DNA from: Stenotrophomonas rhizophila
GTDB lineage: Bacteria; Pseudomonadota; Gammaproteobacteria; Xanthomonadales; Xanthomonadaceae
Assembly (NCBI RefSeq): GCF_003751305.1
Contig: NZ_RJKV01000002.1
Coordinates: 930,001-994,000 of the forward strand
Reading direction: 5' to 3'
DNA: 64,000 bases
The translations under genes and the position numbers were made by a program. Below, in pieces: positions 46,700 through 60,400 of this stretch. Numbering within the stretch: position 1 is the stretch's first letter; every line of letters begins with the position of its first letter. A model generated the notes under the pieces. The model saw nothing but the letters and a program-made list of their open reading frames with translations, did not search any database and was not told the DNA's origin.

Positions 46700-49600
46700 A
46701 TGAGCACGCGCCGCTGGGGTGCAGGCATCGTGCTGTTGGCGCTGTGGTTGTGCGCAGTGCCGTCAGTGTTGGAAGCCGCAGGGACATCGGCAGAAACGCC
46801 ACGTTTGCGCCGCCTGAGCGCCGCCGAAGGCATGCCATCGCGCATGGTGCTGGCGCTGGCCCAGGACCGCCAGGGGTACATCTGGGCCGGTACCGATGAC
46901 GGGCTGGCCCGCGTGGACGGCGTTGGCCTGCGGGTGTGGCGCAATGATCCGGCCGATCCTGGCTCGCTGCCCGGCAACGAGGTGGAAACGCTGCTGGTCG
47001 ATCCGCTGGACCGGGTCTGGGTGGGGAGCAACGGTGTGGGCCTGAGCATGCTTGGCCCGGAACGCACGGCGTTCACCCGTTTTTCCGCCTTGAGCGAGGC
47101 CTGCGAAGGCCAGTTCTGGTCGCTGGCGTATGCCGCGCAGTCCTTGTGGATCGGCACCAACCAGCATGGTCTGTGCCGGCGCAGTGAGGATGGCACGCTG
47201 GTCACCTACCAGGCAGACCCGAACGATCCACGCAGCCTGCCCGACAACACCATCTACAGTCTCCTGGCCGATCCGCAGGGGCGGGTATGGGTGGGTACGT
47301 CCAATGGCGTGGCCCGTTGGGATGGCGATGGCTTCACCCGTATCGCGCCGGCGCTGCTCGGCGGCAAGAGTGTGTTCCGCCTCAGCCGTGAGCCCGACGG
47401 GACGGTCTGGGCAGGTACTGAAGGTGGGCTGTTCCGCATCGATGCCGACGACCAGGCCCGTGCGGCAGCCTGGAAGCTCAGCGCGGATGTGCGTGCGGCG
47501 ACGGTCATCCACGACCGTCATGGCGGGTACTGGCTGGGCACGGCCGATGGCCTGTACCGGGGCGATGATCGCGCGATGCGCCTGCTCGCCGGCGACGCGG
47601 GCAGCGGCTTCCTGACCGCACGCAGCGGCGTGCTGGACATGCTGCAGGACCATGAGGGCGGCCTGTGGGTGGCCATGCTGACCCAGGGCCTTGCCTATCT
47701 GCCGCCGGACTGGAAACGCTTCTCAAGCTGGTACCAGCTCGATGGCAAGCCGCTGGACAGTGTCTATCTGCTCGGCGCCGCGGCAGCGGGCGATGACTAC
47801 TACATCTCCGGCGCGCACGGGCTTTACCGCCTTGATGCCCAAGGCGAGCTGCGCCAGATCGCCGACGATACGCAGATCGGTGTCGGTGCGGCCTGGTCGC
47901 TGTTGCCGCGCGACGACGGGGCCGTGTGGATCGGGCGTGCCGGTCGATTGAGCCTGTACCAGCCCGCCACGCGCACACTGCGGGAGTGGAAGATCGGCGG
48001 TGGCGCGGATGTGCGTCAGCGCATCGATCTGATCCGCCAAGCACCCAATGGTGAGCTGTGGTTGTCGATCATGAACTTCGGCATCCAGCGCCGCGATGCC
48101 CAGGGCAACGTGCTCGACACCATCCGCAACGACCAGGACCGTGGGCTCGTGGAAGACCCGGTGGAACAGATGGTGTTCGATCCGCGCGGCCAGCTGTGGG
48201 TGATGGGCGGCGCGCTGGGCCTGCGGCGTTGGCATGATGGCCGCTTCGAGCAGGTGCCCGGGATTTCGCGCGGCAACATCTACGATGCCGCGTGGACAGG
48301 GCCGGACGAGCTTTGGCTGGCCCGCCAGGGGGCGCTGGAACGGTACCGCTGGGATGGGTTGAGCATGAGCCTGCGTGAACGCGTCGGCCCTGCCGAGGGC
48401 ATGCCGCCGGTGTCCATGGGCGGACTGGCGCTGGGCAGACACGGACAGGTGTGGGCGACCACGCCACGCGGGCTGATCTGCTGGCATGCCGACGCGCAGC
48501 AGCTGCGGTTGTATGGCGAGCGCGATGGGCTGCCGGATGTGGAATTCAGCAATCGCCCACCGGTGCAGGCGCGCGATGGCCGTGTGCTGGCCGTCACCGC
48601 GACCGGGCTGGTCGGCTTCGATCCGGACGCGCCTGACAGGGTGTTGCCGCCTTCGCAGCTGGTGATCGACAGCGTGCAGGTCCGTCGCGATGACGCCGAG
48701 GGTCAGCAGATGTTGTCCACACATGCGCCGATCGTGCTCGGCCCGCAGGACCGCGATCTCATCGTGTCCGCACGCTTGCTGTCCTTTGCCAACCCACATG
48801 GCAACCGCTATCGCTACCGCGTCTCCGGTTACGACCAGAACTGGGTCATGCAGGCCGCCGATGGGGAGCGACTGCTGTCGCGACTGCCGGCGGGCCACTA
48901 CCGCATCGAGGTGCAGGCAGCCACGTCGCAGGGCGACTGGACGCCCTCCAGCACGCTGGCGCTGGAGGTACGCCCGCCGTGGTGGCGCAGTGGCTGGGCG
49001 ATCGTGGGGTACGTAGTGCTTGGCCTGGTCGCGGTAGCAGCGCTGGCCTACGTTGCGCGTGCCCGCCTGCGCCGTCGTCAACAATGGCAGCTGACCGTGC
49101 ACAAACAGCAGCTGGCCGAGCAGGCCTCGCAGGCGAAGAGCCGCTTCCTGGCGACGCTGGGTCATGAAGTGCGCACCCCCATGACCGGCGTGCTGGGCAT
49201 GAGCGAGTTGCTGCTGGCCACCCCGCTGGATGAGGTGCAGCGGGGCTACGCGGGCTCGATCCAGCATGCCGGCAAGCACCTGCTGCGGCTGGTCAATGAC
49301 GCACTGGATCTGGCGCGTATCGAGGCCGGTCGACTGGAGCTGGACCTGCGGCCGTTCGACCTGATGTCGTTGATGGAGCAGGTGGAAGCGCTGATGGAGC
49401 CGATGGCGCATCATCGCGGGTTGGCGTTCGAGCGCAGCTTCAACCTGCCCGGTCCCGTGCAGGTCAGTGGCGATGAAATGCGCGTGCGCCAGATCCTGAT
49501 GAATCTGCTCGGCAACGCGATCAAGTTCACCGAGCAGGGCCATGTCGGGCTGGGCGTGGAACTGAGCGGTGATGGACGCGGCCTCGTCTTCGACGTGTCC

Positions 49601-50248
49601 GATACCGGGCCGGGCATCAACCAGGACCAGCAGGCGCGGCTGTTCCATCGCTTCGAGCAGGCTGACGGCCCACGCACGGCGTCGCGCTACGGTGGCAGCG
49701 GGCTGGGGCTGGCGATCTGCCAGGAGTTGGCGGTGGCGATGGGGGGGCGCATCGGCATCGACAGCCGACCCGGTCATGGCGCGCGCTTCACCGTCGAGCT
49801 GCCGTTGCCTTGGTCGCTCTCACCGATGGGAATGTCGCGGGACGCCGGCGCGGAAACGCGCGCACAGCTGCCGCCGCTGCGGATCCTGCTGGTCGAAGAC
49901 GACCCCACCGTGGCTGACGTGATCGTTGGCCTGCTGCGGACCCGTGGGCACGAGGTGGTGCATGTTCTGCACGGCCTGGCGGCGTTGTCGGAAGTGGCGG
50001 CGGGAAGCTTCGATATCGGCCTGCTCGATCTCGACCTGCCCGCCTTGGATGGCATCGCCATTGCCGGGCAGCTGCGCGCGATGGGGTATGAGCTGCCGCT
50101 GATCGCGGTCACCGCGCGCTCGGATGCCTACGCCGAACAGCAGGTGCTTGCCGCGGGCTTTGACGGTTTCCTGCGCAAGCCGGTCACCGGTGATCTGCTG
50201 GTGGACGCCATTGCACAGGCACGCGCCGTACGGGCGTTGCGTTACTGA
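46700..50248 (+). CDS. Hybrid sensor kinase 1 (propeller, Y_Y_Y, HisKA, HATPase, receiver), intact
   Basis: A 1182-residue membrane sensor. Signal peptide about 1-26; two seven-bladed-type propeller regions of Reg_prop repeats (for example [32 protein letters not shown]) to about residue 690; Y_Y_Y domain to about 755; one helix (about 763-785); HisKA with His822 (LGHEVRTPM); HATPase with [16 protein letters not shown] and GGSGLGLAI; receiver with VEDDP, Asp1110 and FLRKP. All catalytic residues are present. Unlike Bacteroides hybrid systems, no DNA-binding domain follows, so an unlinked output protein is needed. The ligand is unknown, probably a glycan or another periplasmic signal. Confidence 0.9.
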   Translation: MSTRRWGAGIVLLALWLCAVPSVLEAAGTSAETPRLRRLSAAEGMPSRMVLALAQDRQGYIWAGTDDGLARVDGVGLRVWRNDPADPGSLPGNEVETLLVDPLDRVWVGSNGVGLSMLGPERTAFTRFSALSEACEGQFWSLAYAAQSLWIGTNQHGLCRRSEDGTLVTYQADPNDPRSLPDNTIYSLLADPQGRVWVGTSNGVARWDGDGFTRIAPALLGGKSVFRLSREPDGTVWAGTEGGLFRIDADDQARAAAWKLSADVRAATVIHDRHGGYWLGTADGLYRGDDRAMRLLAGDAGSGFLTARSGVLDMLQDHEGGLWVAMLTQGLAYLPPDWKRFSSWYQLDGKPLDSVYLLGAAAAGDDYYISGAHGLYRLDAQGELRQIADDTQIGVGAAWSLLPRDDGAVWIGRAGRLSLYQPATRTLREWKIGGGADVRQRIDLIRQAPNGELWLSIMNFGIQRRDAQGNVLDTIRNDQDRGLVEDPVEQMVFDPRGQLWVMGGALGLRRWHDGRFEQVPGISRGNIYDAAWTGPDELWLARQGALERYRWDGLSMSLRERVGPAEGMPPVSMGGLALGRHGQVWATTPRGLICWHADAQQLRLYGERDGLPDVEFSNRPPVQARDGRVLAVTATGLVGFDPDAPDRVLPPSQLVIDSVQVRRDDAEGQQMLSTHAPIVLGPQDRDLIVSARLLSFANPHGNRYRYRVSGYDQNWVMQAADGERLLSRLPAGHYRIEVQAATSQGDWTPSSTLALEVRPPWWRSGWAIVGYVVLGLVAVAALAYVARARLRRRQQWQLTVHKQQLAEQASQAKSRFLATLGHEVRTPMTGVLGMSELLLATPLDEVQRGYAGSIQHAGKHLLRLVNDALDLARIEAGRLELDLRPFDLMSLMEQVEALMEPMAHHRGLAFERSFNLPGPVQVSGDEMRVRQILMNLLGNAIKFTEQGHVGLGVELSGDGRGLVFDVSDTGPGINQDQQARLFHRFEQADGPRTASRYGGSGLGLAICQELAVAMGGRIGIDSRPGHGARFTVELPLPWSLSPMGMSRDAGAETRAQLPPLRILLVEDDPTVADVIVGLLRTRGHEVVHVLHGLAALSEVAAGSFDIGLLDLDLPALDGIAIAGQLRAMGYELPLIAVTARSDAYAEQQVLAAGFDGFLRKPVTGDLLVDAIAQARAVRALRY

Positions 50249-50416
50249 TCCGGCTGCGGATCGCATGAGGTGTACATCGAATTTTTGTTTCGAACCTGCG
50301 ATTTCAATCTGAAACTTGATTGACCGGGATGTGACGGCCGCACGGTCTGGCCGATGGTACGGCCACCGCTTCGACATACCGTGCTGTTCGAGCAGCTGAG
50401 GATGGTTGGAGTATAG

Positions 50417-53400
50417 GTGGCAGGAGGCCAGTGCGGTCGTGCAGGCAGGGGATGGATCGCCTTCATTCTCCTGGCCGTGCTGTTGTTGCCCGTCCCGGCA
50501 ATGGCTGATGGTCTGGTCACCCTGCCGTGGCCACGGCGGCTGGGGCCGGCAGATGCGTTGCCGACATCGGCGATCCGCGCGATCGACGAAGACCAGGACG
50601 GTTATCTGTGGATGGCCAGCGACGATGGCCTGCTGCGTTTCGATGGCCATCGCTTTCGCGCGTGGCGCCGCGAGCAGGGACTGCCCGATGGCGACCTGCG
50701 CGCCCTGCATGTCGACGCGCAGCAGCGCATCTGGTTGGCGACGGCGTCGCAGGGGCTGGTTGCGCTGTCGGCGGATCGTCGTGTCTTCCATGGCGAGCGC
50801 GGCGAGGGCGGTGCCGTGTTGCCGCGCACCGGTGTCGTGCAGGTGACCAGTACCCCGGATGGCATCCTGTGGGTCGGCACGACCGGCCATGGCCTGTTCG
50901 CCCGGCATGGTGATGGCCGGTGGCGCAACATATCGCTGCGGCACGACGGGGTGCCGACGAGCCAGGTCACCGCGTTGGTGGTCGACCGTCATGGCCGGCT
51001 CTGGGTAGGTACGCCGCAGAGCGTGATGCGCCGCGACGGTAACCGGTTCACTGCGCTGGCGCTGCCTGCAGGCGATCACGGTGGCCTCCAATCGCTCTGG
51101 GCCGATCCGCAGGGCGGTGTCTGGGCGCGTACCCGCCGCGCGGTGATCCGGTGGGACGACGATGGCGCGCGCGTTGCACCGTCATCGCAACGGGACATGC
51201 CGGTGCTGCGCAGCCGCGAGGGGGAGCTGTGGACGAGCGGCCCAGAAGGCATGTTCCGGCATCGTGCTGGCGACGCCGCACAGCCGGTGCCGCTCCCCGG
51301 TCACGATGGCGCCTCGTCCACGACGCTGGTGAGTGCTGCCTTCCAGGACCGTCTGGGAGGACTGTGGTGGGCGGGGCACGATCAAGGGCTGTGGCACCTT
51401 CCCGCACGCTGGCGCCAGTTCGCGCTGCTCCCGGCGGCCCGGGAGGGCAGCCCCGGCCTGGACGGCGGACACGTCTGGGCACTGGCACCCTCGCGCGGTG
51501 AGCGGGTGTGGGTCGCCACGGATGGCGGGCAGGTGCAGCGCGTGGATCTGCGCACCGGAACCAGCCGGCTGCGCATCGATTACCGGCCCGCGGGGATGCA
51601 GCAGGCGGCGGTAGGGATGGCCGAAGATCTGCGTGGCCGGCTGTGGTTGGCCAGCGGGAACACCCTCTCCCGCTACGAGCCGACCACGGGCGGGATGCGG
51701 CACTGGCTGCTGGATCTGGGCAGCACCGCAGGCGGTGTGGACCTGAAGGTGTGCAGCGATGGCGCGCTGTGGTTGGCCCGGGCAGACCGCATACAGCGGC
51801 GCGATGCCGATGGCGTGCTGCAGCTGTCGGCGGCGCCGCAGACGCTCGGGCTGCTGCCGCCTGCCGCGGGGCCACAGCTGTTGTGCGGCGAGGACGGATC
51901 GTTGTGGGCAAGCGATCGTGCTGGCATCAAACGCTGGTTGCCGGCGCAGGAGCGCTTCGCGGCGGTGCGCGGTGGCCCGCTGGAGGAAGTCGGCGCCATC
52001 GCCCGCGGGGAGGATGACCACTATTGGGCCAGCAGCCCGGGTGTACTGCGCCGATACCGCTGGGACGGGCAGCAGTTGCGCAAAACCCACAGCTTCAGCG
52101 CCGTGCACGGGTACCCGCAGCTGCTTGCGCGGGCGCTGGTGGTCGATGAGCGTGGCATCGCGTGGGCGGGCGCCGCGCGCGGATTGATCCGGGTCGATCC
52201 CGATGGTGGCGGCGTCCGGCAGTACGGCAGTGACGATGGCCTGCCCGCACAGGCGGTGCTGCCCCGGCGGTTGATACACACCGCCGGGGGGCGTGTCGCT
52301 GCAGCAGTGCACGAAGGCGGGCTGTTGCTGTTCGAGCCGCGCGCCGTCCAGGCCCCGGCACGGATGCCCGGCCTGGTCGTGCACGCGATCACGGCCAGGC
52401 GAGGCAGCCGACAGATCACGTTGCCGGCGGGCGTTGCATCCGTGCCGCTTTCCGGTGCTGATCGCCATGTCCGGGTGGCGGCACGGTTGCTCGGCGGCGC
52501 ACCGGGCAACGTGCGGTACCGGTTCCGGCTGCAGGGATACGATCCGGATTGGGTGCACAGCGGGTCGGCCGGCCAGCGTGTTTTCGAGCGCTTGCCCGTG
52601 GGTCTGCACACGCTGGAGGTGCAAGCCCGGAAGGGCGAGGGTGACTGGTCGCCGATCCGGCGCATTGCATTGCAGGTCTCGCCTGCGTGGTGGCAGACCC
52701 CGCTCGCCCGTTGGAGCGCGGCCGCAGCCGGCGTTGCGCTGCTGGGATTGGGGCTATGGGCATGCGAGGTACGTCGGACGCGCCGACGTCGCTGGCGGGG
52801 GTTGCGCGAAGGGCAGCGCTTGGCCGAACAGGCATCACTGCAGCGCACGCGGTTCCTCACGACACTGGGTGCCCGCATCCGCGTGCCGATGACGGCAGTG
52901 CTGGGCTGGAGTGAACTGTTGGCGCACGCACCGCTCGCGCCTGCCGAGCGCAGCCGGGTCGGCAGCATCCACCAGGCCGGCGAGCATCTGCTGCGCCTGA
53001 TGGATGACGCGCTTGATCTGGCCTGCATCGAATCCGGACACCTGACGCCGCAGCCGGTGCCGTTCCTGCTTCAGCCGGTGATCGTGGCGGTCCATGCCTT
53101 GCTGCTGCCGGTGGCGCAGGGCAAGCGGCTGGTACTTGCTTGGCGCAGTACGCTGCCGGCGTCTGCATGCTTCAACGGTGATGCGCGGTATCTGCGGCAG
53201 ATCCTGCTCAACCTGCTGGGCAACGCACTCAAGTTCACCGCATGCGGCACGGTTCGCCTGGAGGTTCGTGCCGGTGCCGAGGGCGAGGGCGTGATGTTGC
53301 AGGTGATCGATACCGGCCCGGGAATGAGTGCGGCACAGTGCGCGCGTCTGTTCCAACGGTTCGAACAGGCAGACGGTGCGCAGACGTTGGCCCGCTATGG

Positions 53401-53944
53401 CGGCACCGGGCTGGGCCTGGCCATATCGCGCGATCTGGCGCGGGCCATGGGAGGCGACATCGACGTGTCGAGCCGGCCGGGCGAGGGGGCGTGTTTCCGG
53501 GTGCGGTTGCCGCTGCCGCGCTGCCCTGCCGATGTCCGGGAGCCGGCGCTGCCTGTGGTCCCCGGCCAAGCGCTCCATGGCGGCCTGCGTGTGCTGCTGG
53601 TGTTGCCCGCCATGCCCGTGGCCGAGGTGCTGCACGCCTTGCTGAGTTCATTGGGGCATGGGGTGGCGTGGGTACGCAGCGTTGATGATCCTGCGGCGGC
53701 CTCGCTGGGCGATGCGCGCTGGGATCTGATCGTCAGTGATCCGGGCTTGCGTGTGGACGGAGAGCGGATCGGCACTGTCGTGCAGCGCCGCTGGCCCGGC
53801 ATTCCGCGGCTGGCGCTGACACCGCGCGCGGACACGGCGGCCGAGCGCGATGCGGCTGCCGCCGGGTTCGATCTGTTCCTGCGGCTGCCGGCGAGCCGGG
53901 CCAGGCTGGCGGCGTGCCTGGCGCAATGCCGGCAACGCGCATGA
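50417..53944 (+). CDS. Hybrid sensor kinase 2, phospho-acceptor His and receiver site lost
   Basis: A 1175-residue paralogue with the same layout (signal peptide, propeller, Y_Y_Y, helix, HisKA, HATPase, receiver). In HisKA the motif reads LGARIRVPM: Ala819 stands where the other copies have His, Arg820 where they have Glu. The ATPase boxes remain ([34 protein letters not shown]). The receiver is eroded: the acidic pair is replaced by LPA (1063-1065), Lys by Leu1157, with only Asp1108 left. It cannot autophosphorylate on its own His. Start is GTG 50417 after GGAG. The stop overlaps the next start (ATGA). Confidence 0.87.
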   Translation: MAGGQCGRAGRGWIAFILLAVLLLPVPAMADGLVTLPWPRRLGPADALPTSAIRAIDEDQDGYLWMASDDGLLRFDGHRFRAWRREQGLPDGDLRALHVDAQQRIWLATASQGLVALSADRRVFHGERGEGGAVLPRTGVVQVTSTPDGILWVGTTGHGLFARHGDGRWRNISLRHDGVPTSQVTALVVDRHGRLWVGTPQSVMRRDGNRFTALALPAGDHGGLQSLWADPQGGVWARTRRAVIRWDDDGARVAPSSQRDMPVLRSREGELWTSGPEGMFRHRAGDAAQPVPLPGHDGASSTTLVSAAFQDRLGGLWWAGHDQGLWHLPARWRQFALLPAAREGSPGLDGGHVWALAPSRGERVWVATDGGQVQRVDLRTGTSRLRIDYRPAGMQQAAVGMAEDLRGRLWLASGNTLSRYEPTTGGMRHWLLDLGSTAGGVDLKVCSDGALWLARADRIQRRDADGVLQLSAAPQTLGLLPPAAGPQLLCGEDGSLWASDRAGIKRWLPAQERFAAVRGGPLEEVGAIARGEDDHYWASSPGVLRRYRWDGQQLRKTHSFSAVHGYPQLLARALVVDERGIAWAGAARGLIRVDPDGGGVRQYGSDDGLPAQAVLPRRLIHTAGGRVAAAVHEGGLLLFEPRAVQAPARMPGLVVHAITARRGSRQITLPAGVASVPLSGADRHVRVAARLLGGAPGNVRYRFRLQGYDPDWVHSGSAGQRVFERLPVGLHTLEVQARKGEGDWSPIRRIALQVSPAWWQTPLARWSAAAAGVALLGLGLWACEVRRTRRRRWRGLREGQRLAEQASLQRTRFLTTLGARIRVPMTAVLGWSELLAHAPLAPAERSRVGSIHQAGEHLLRLMDDALDLACIESGHLTPQPVPFLLQPVIVAVHALLLPVAQGKRLVLAWRSTLPASACFNGDARYLRQILLNLLGNALKFTACGTVRLEVRAGAEGEGVMLQVIDTGPGMSAAQCARLFQRFEQADGAQTLARYGGTGLGLAISRDLARAMGGDIDVSSRPGEGACFRVRLPLPRCPADVREPALPVVPGQALHGGLRVLLVLPAMPVAEVLHALLSSLGHGVAWVRSVDDPAAASLGDARWDLIVSDPGLRVDGERIGTVVQRRWPGIPRLALTPRADTAAERDAAAAGFDLFLRLPASRARLAACLAQCRQRA

Positions 53945-56900
53945 CGGGGCGGGCGAGGATGCGATGCCTGCGCACGGTCCTGTGCTGGCTCATCACGGCC
54001 TTTCCGGCAGCGGCAGTGTCCAGCCCTGCGCAGCGCATCACGACCGCAGACGGACTGCCCGCCAACGAGGTCCATCAGATCGTGGAGGATCGCCATGGCT
54101 ATCTCTGGTTCGCCACCGCCGATGGCCTCGCCCGGCACGATGGCAGCGGGTTCCGTGTGTGGCGCATGGAGGATGGATTGGCCGACAACGATGTGCGCAG
54201 CCTGGCACTGGACAGGCAGGACCAGCTCTGGATCGGTACCGGCAATGGCTACCTTCAACGTCTGTCCGCCGATCGGCAGCAGCTGGCGCGCTGGGCAGGC
54301 CCGCGCGCCGCGGCACCGGCCGCCAGTCCGGTGCTCGCGGTGCAGCCGCTGGGCGACGGCAGCGTCTGGTTCGGTACCCGTGACGCAGGCGCTTACCGAT
54401 TGGGTGTCGATGGGCGTCTGCGCCAGTATCTGCCGGCAGCCGATGGCCGCGGCCTGCCATCGGCCCGCGTGGAGCGGCTGGCTGCCGATACCGAGGGGGG
54501 CGTGTGGATGGGCACGGCTGCGGGGCTGACGCGGTGGCAGGACGACCGGTTCCAGCCGCCGGCCAGGCTCGGTGCGATCGCGCGGCCGGTGACCGCGCTG
54601 GGCGTGGATGCGCAGGGGTCACTGTGGTCGAGCACGGCCGAGGGCACCGACGTCCGCCAGCTGCCATCCGGGCAGCTCGACCTGGGCCGCGGTCACCCGG
54701 GTCACCGCTGGCTGGGTTACAGCCGGGAGGGTGGGCAATGGTTCTCCGACGGTGCACAGGTGTGGTGGGAGGACCGCTCGGGGCAGGACCGGCATGCGGT
54801 CACGCTGTCCGGGCGGGATCGGCATTCGCGGCCGCACATCACCCGTGTGGTCGAAGATCGCCAGGGGAGGGCCTGGTTGCTCGGCAGCCATCAAGGTGTG
54901 TGGCGACTTGGTACGCAATGGCGGCATGTGGAGCGGTTTGCAGCGCCAGCGGTCGTGGCCGGCGTAGCGCCCGGTGGACTGACCGCAGCGACGGACGGCA
55001 CTGCATGGCACGCGCGCGGCGGGTGGCTCGGCAAGGTGTCGCCGATGAACGGATTCGACCGGCGGCGCTGGCCCTACGCACATGATCTGCAGCGCACCGA
55101 TCGCCACGCAGTGGTGGACGATGGTCGCGGTCAGGTGTGGGTGTTCGCCGCCCCATGGCTGACGCGGATGGATGCCGAGCGGCGCCGTCAGCGGCGCTGG
55201 CGCGTTGCGGACCAGGACCCCGTGACCCAAGGTCACACAGCAGCCGGGCATGCCGTGCTGCGCATCTGTGGCGGTCATCTCTGGCTTGCCGGCCAAGGGC
55301 ATCTGCAACAGCGCACCCTGGCGGGCACCGTGCTTGGCACCTGGTCCTACGATGCGGTGCGGTTGCGTCCCGGGGCTGCGCCCTTCGTCCTGTACTGCGA
55401 CAGGACGGAAAAGATGTGGCTGGGCGACCGCGAAGGACTCAAACAGTGGCACTCCGCCGGGCAGTACTTCGCTCTCGTCCCCGGCGCGCCGCGGCGCCAG
55501 GCGGGCGGGCTGCGACAGGGCGCCGATGGACGGCTGTGGGTGGCCGATGCAGAGGGCTGGGTGGCCTACGGGCAAGACGCAGGGCGGCTGCAACGGTCCC
55601 AGCAGTTCGATACGACCCATGGGCTGCCGGCGGTGCTGCCGCGTGGTCTGGCCGAGAGCGGCGATGGCACCTTGTGGGCCACCAGCGCACGCGGGGTGGT
55701 GAGGCTGCAGCCCGACCAGCGCGGTATCCGGCTGTACACCGCCGAGGATGGAATGCCGATGATGGTGTTCGGTCACGACCTCATCGTGGCCGGCAATCAC
55801 CTCATGGCAACGGACGTGGAGGGTGACGTACTGGTGCTGGATCCGTCCGCAATGGCGGCAGCCACGCTGCTGCCGACGCTGGTCATCGACCGGGTCCAGG
55901 TGCGTCGCCATGGGCGCTGGATCGAGCTGCCCGTGGCCGATCCGCTCCGGTTCAATGCCGATGATCGCGACATCCAGCTTTCGGCGCGGCTGCTCACCGG
56001 CAGCCAGGGCGGGGTGAGCGATTACCGGTTCCGGCTGCGTGGCAAAGATCCGGAGTGGGTCCGTGCCGGACAGCGTGGCACACGCGGATTTCCGCGGCTG
56101 CCACCGGGCGAGCATGTGCTGGAATACCAGGCCCGGGGCGTGGATGGCCGCTGGTCACCGCTGCAGTCCACCCGACTGCACGTGGCCTACAGCGGCTGGT
56201 CGCATCCCGGCGCCTGGGCGTTGTTGCTGATCGGGATGATCGCGGCGCTGATGCTCATCGCGTGGCGGGTGCGTCGGCACTACACCCGGTACGTCGCACG
56301 CCAGCGCGCCACGCGACGGCAGGCGCGCGCAGAACGGGCGGCGCAGGCCAAGGCACGCTATCTGGCGATGCTTGGCCATGAGATACGCACGCCCTTGACC
56401 GGCGTACTGGGGATGAGCGAGCTGCTGCTGACGGCGCCGCTGTCGGCGGCCGAGCATGCGCAGGTGCTGCACATACAGAAGGGCGGCCGAGAGGTACTGG
56501 AGGTGGTCGACACTGCGCTGCAGACCGCACGCCTGCAGGCCGGCAAGCTGCCGCTGCAGATGCGCCGCATCGACATCGCCGCGTGGCTTGGCGACCTCCA
56601 CGCGGCGCTGGAACGCTCACTGGTTCCCAGGCACTGCGCACTCACGCTATGCCGGCAGCTGCCTGACGGGGCCCATGCCGAGGGCGATCCGGAGCGCCTG
56701 CAGCAGGCGCTGGCGAGCCTGCTCGGCGTCCTCGTCGCGCACACCGCCGCAGTGGGGATCGTGCTGCGCGTGGCGTCGCTGCCAGGGCGCGCGGGCGTGT
56801 TGTTCGACGTGATTGTCACACCGGGCGGGGGACCCGTGCCGGCGCTGTCAACGCTACGCGACGCGTTGGCCGACACCGACATGCTGGCGCGCGCCCTTGA

Positions 56901-57372
56901 AGGTCGCCTGCACCTGCTGCAGCGTGCCGGCCCAGCCTGGCAGGCTATGCTCAGCGTGCCGTTGCCATGGCAGCGGCAGGACCCGGTCAGAGCGGACGCG
57001 CCCGCACCCGGTGCGCTGCAGGTGCTGCTGGTGGAGGACGATCCGCTTGTCGCCGAAGTCGTCTCGGGCCTGCTCCAGATCCAGGGTCATGCCGTCATCC
57101 ACGCCGGTCACGCGCTGGCGGCCCTGTCGCACCTGGCCAGCGCCGGTACGCAGGTGATCCTGCTGGATCTGGATCTGCCGGGGATGGACGGGCTGTCACT
57201 GCTCAGGCTGATCCGGCAGCAGGGGCACGGCATGCCGGTACTGGTGATCACCGCGCGCCGCGAGGACACGCTGGCGGCCGAAGTCGCCGGGGCCGGTGCG
57301 GATGGCGTGCTGCACAAGCCGCTGGGCGGCGACGCGCTGCAGGCGGCCCTGCAGCGGGTACGGCCGTGCTGA
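53941..57372 (+). CDS. Hybrid sensor kinase 3, ATP-binding boxes lost
   Basis: An 1143-residue paralogue, coupled to kinase 2 by an ATGA overlap. The propeller, Y_Y_Y, helix and HisKA are kept, with His813 in LGHEIRTPL. The HATPase region has drifted: [11 protein letters not shown] replaces the N-box (NLLGNA), [11 protein letters not shown] replaces DTGPG, and no GGSGLGLAI is found. The receiver is intact (VEDDP, Asp1076 in [17 protein letters not shown]). It has what kinase 2 lacks and lacks what kinase 2 has. A later ATG at 53959 is less likely. Confidence 0.87.
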   Translation: MTGRARMRCLRTVLCWLITAFPAAAVSSPAQRITTADGLPANEVHQIVEDRHGYLWFATADGLARHDGSGFRVWRMEDGLADNDVRSLALDRQDQLWIGTGNGYLQRLSADRQQLARWAGPRAAAPAASPVLAVQPLGDGSVWFGTRDAGAYRLGVDGRLRQYLPAADGRGLPSARVERLAADTEGGVWMGTAAGLTRWQDDRFQPPARLGAIARPVTALGVDAQGSLWSSTAEGTDVRQLPSGQLDLGRGHPGHRWLGYSREGGQWFSDGAQVWWEDRSGQDRHAVTLSGRDRHSRPHITRVVEDRQGRAWLLGSHQGVWRLGTQWRHVERFAAPAVVAGVAPGGLTAATDGTAWHARGGWLGKVSPMNGFDRRRWPYAHDLQRTDRHAVVDDGRGQVWVFAAPWLTRMDAERRRQRRWRVADQDPVTQGHTAAGHAVLRICGGHLWLAGQGHLQQRTLAGTVLGTWSYDAVRLRPGAAPFVLYCDRTEKMWLGDREGLKQWHSAGQYFALVPGAPRRQAGGLRQGADGRLWVADAEGWVAYGQDAGRLQRSQQFDTTHGLPAVLPRGLAESGDGTLWATSARGVVRLQPDQRGIRLYTAEDGMPMMVFGHDLIVAGNHLMATDVEGDVLVLDPSAMAAATLLPTLVIDRVQVRRHGRWIELPVADPLRFNADDRDIQLSARLLTGSQGGVSDYRFRLRGKDPEWVRAGQRGTRGFPRLPPGEHVLEYQARGVDGRWSPLQSTRLHVAYSGWSHPGAWALLLIGMIAALMLIAWRVRRHYTRYVARQRATRRQARAERAAQAKARYLAMLGHEIRTPLTGVLGMSELLLTAPLSAAEHAQVLHIQKGGREVLEVVDTALQTARLQAGKLPLQMRRIDIAAWLGDLHAALERSLVPRHCALTLCRQLPDGAHAEGDPERLQQALASLLGVLVAHTAAVGIVLRVASLPGRAGVLFDVIVTPGGGPVPALSTLRDALADTDMLARALEGRLHLLQRAGPAWQAMLSVPLPWQRQDPVRADAPAPGALQVLLVEDDPLVAEVVSGLLQIQGHAVIHAGHALAALSHLASAGTQVILLDLDLPGMDGLSLLRLIRQQGHGMPVLVITARREDTLAAEVAGAGADGVLHKPLGGDALQAALQRVRPC

Positions 57373-57463
57373 GTGGATCGTGCCGGCGCGGGGAACGGTT
57401 TACTATGCGGGGCATTGCCGGGCGGCGGCAGGGGATCCACTGACAGACCCGGGAGAGCCATTG

Positions 57464-60400
57464 GTGTTGCGTATGCTGTGGCCGTTGCTGATCGGCCTGT
57501 GTGTGCTCTGGACGACCTGCGTGTCGGCGCAGCCGGTACCGCCGACGCCGCGGCAGCTCACCGTGTTCGACGGTCTGCCCTCCAATACCGTCAACCGTAT
57601 GGCCGAAGACCGCTTCGGCTATCTGTGGATCGCCACCAATGACGGTCTGGCCCGCTATGACGGGCGCAATTACCGCATCTGGCGCGCCGAGGATGGCCTG
57701 CGCGACAACCACGTCTGGACGGTGCACGTGGATGCACGCAACCAGGTCTGGATCGGCACGGAGAATGCCGGGCTGGCGATGATGTCGGCCGATCGGCGCG
57801 AGATCCGCTTCTACGATCGCGACAGCCATCCGGAGATCGGCAGCAATACGATCTGGAGCCTGGCCTCCACGCCGGACGGGGCGATCTGGTTCGGCACATA
57901 CCAGGGCGGCCTGCATCGGCTGGATCGCGACGGCACGCTGACCCGCTACATGCCCGAGCCGGGCAACCCGCGCAGCCTGCCGGCGGCATCGGTCGGGTAT
58001 CTGGCCACGACCCTGGATGGCAGCCTCTGGGTGGGTACCAAGGCGGGGCTGGCACGCTGGACCGGCCACGATTTCGATCCCGTCCCTGACGCGCAGCTGG
58101 CACCGCGGGTGATCAACGGCCTGACCGCCGAGCCGGATGGCAGCCTGTGGATCAGCAGCAACGCCGGGGTCACCGTACGCCGCCCGGATGGCCGCTTCGA
58201 ACCGGCGCCGTGGAAGGTCACCGAGGGCGACCAGATCCTGGGCATGATGCTGCGCGATGAGCAGGGCGGGTACTGGCTCGATACCCGTTCCGGGCTGGGC
58301 CGGGCCATGAACAACCAGTACCAGCAGGTGCCGCTGTACAGCGCGGTCGCGCGTGGCCAGGTGCGGCCGAACTGGACCGGTGCCTACGAAGACCGCGAAG
58401 GCGGCATCTGGCTGGCCAGCACCAACGGAGGGCTCTGGCACCTGCTGCCGCGCTGGTGGCAGTTCTCGGTGCTGTCGCGGTTGGAGGACGATCCGGCGTC
58501 ATTGCGCAATGCCTATGTGCTCGGCATGGGCGCGGCGGCGGACGGTGGTGTGTGGACGGTGGGTACGCACGGTGCATTGGACAAGTTCGACCCGGTGAGC
58601 GGCGAGATCCAGCAGCATCGCACCTGGGTGGACGGCACGCAGTGGCTGCAGTCGGTGCTGGAAGATCCGCGTGGACAGGTCTGGATCGGCTCATGGGACG
58701 CGCTGCTGCGGTATGACCCGAAGCAGGACCGGATCCAGCGCTGGGATCGCGACGCGGCGGTCGATGCAACGATGGACGGCGCGATCGAATCGATGGCGCT
58801 GTGCGATGGCCAGCGGCTGTGGACATCCTCGGCGAGCGGGCTGCAGCAGCGCGACCTGGATGGACGCGTGCTGCACCGGGTGACGTTGGGCCACGCCGGG
58901 CTGGCGCCCACGCAGATCGCGCAGGACATCCAGTGCGGTCCCCAGGACCGGCTCTGGGTGGCGACGGGCCAGGGACTGCTGCACTGGGTGCCGGCGCGAT
59001 CCCGATTCGAACCACTGCCCGGCGGCCCCACGGGCGGGGTGCATGCGCTGGCCTTCGCGGCCGATGACAGTGTGTGGTTGTCCGAAGAAGGAAAGCTCTC
59101 GCAGTATCGCTGGGACAACGGCCGGCTTACGCCGCAGTCGGTGATCGGCAGCAGTGCTGGATATCCCGAGGTGACCGCCACCGGACTGGTCGTGGACCGT
59201 CAAGGCGTAGTGTGGGCGGCGAATGCACGCGGATTGATCCGCGTCGATCCGGTCACCGGCAGCGTGCGTCCGTACGGCGTGCATGACGGCCTGCCCAGCC
59301 AGGAATTCCGTCGCCGCACGCTGACACTGACGCCGAGCGGACGCATCGTGGGCGGTACCCCGGCCGGCGTGGTGGTGTTTGATCCGGAGCAGGTCAAGCC
59401 GGCCACGCGCCGTGCGCCATTGGTGATCGAACGCGTGGAGGTGCGTCGCGGCGAGCGGGTGCTCGACCTGACCCATGTCACGCCGCTGGACATCGCCGAC
59501 GGTGATCGCGATCTGCGCATCGTGGCGCGGTTGCTGTCCTTCGCCGATTCCACCTCGAACAATTACCGCTACCGGCTGGCTGGCTACGATCCGGACTGGG
59601 TGGAAGTGGGGCCGGCAGGCGAGCGTCTGTTCTCGCGCCTGCCGCCTGGCCGTTATCGATTGGAGGTGCAGGCGCGCTCGGCCGATCACATCTGGTCGCG
59701 CGTGCAGGTGCTTGAGTTCCGCGTGCAGCCGCCGTGGTGGCGCAGTTTGACCGGCCTGTTGCTGCTGACGTCTGCGGTGTTGCTGTTGCTGAGTCTGTTC
59801 GCATGGCTGTACCGGCGCCGGTTGCAGCGCCGGCATGCGTACCAGCTGGCCCTGCAGAAGCAGGAGCTGGCCGAGCAGGCCTCGATGGCCAAGACCCGTT
59901 TCCTGGCGAATCTTGGGCATGAGGTACGCACGCCGATGACCGGGGTGCTGGGCATGAGCGAGCTGCTGCTGTCCTCGCCCTTGAATCCACAGCAGCGCAG
60001 TTACACCGAATCGATCCGGCACGCCGGCGAACATCTGCTGCATCTGGTCAACGATGCGCTGGACCTGGCGCGGATCGAATCAGGCCGGCTGGAGCTGCAG
60101 GCGCAGCCGTTCCACCTGCAGCGCCTGGTGGATGATGTGTGCACCTTGATGGCGGCACTGGCCGAGCAGAAGGGGCTGCGTTTCGTGGTCGACAACGCGT
60201 TGCCGGTGGGCACCAGTACGGTGGGCGACGAACTGCGCGTGCGCCAGATCCTGCTCAATCTGCTGGGCAACGCGGTGAAGTTCACCAGCCATGGCGAAGT
60301 ACGCCTGATCGTGCGCGGGATCACCGCCGAACGGGGCCTGCACATCGAGGTGGCAGACACCGGGCCGGGCATCAGCAGCGATCAGCAGGAACGCCTGTTC

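Noticed and set aside
47723..49777. 684-residue minus-strand open frame inside kinase 1
   Set aside because: An artefact of GC-rich codon use opposite a clear multi-domain protein; the composition (Gln/His/Arg-rich) is typical of such shadows.
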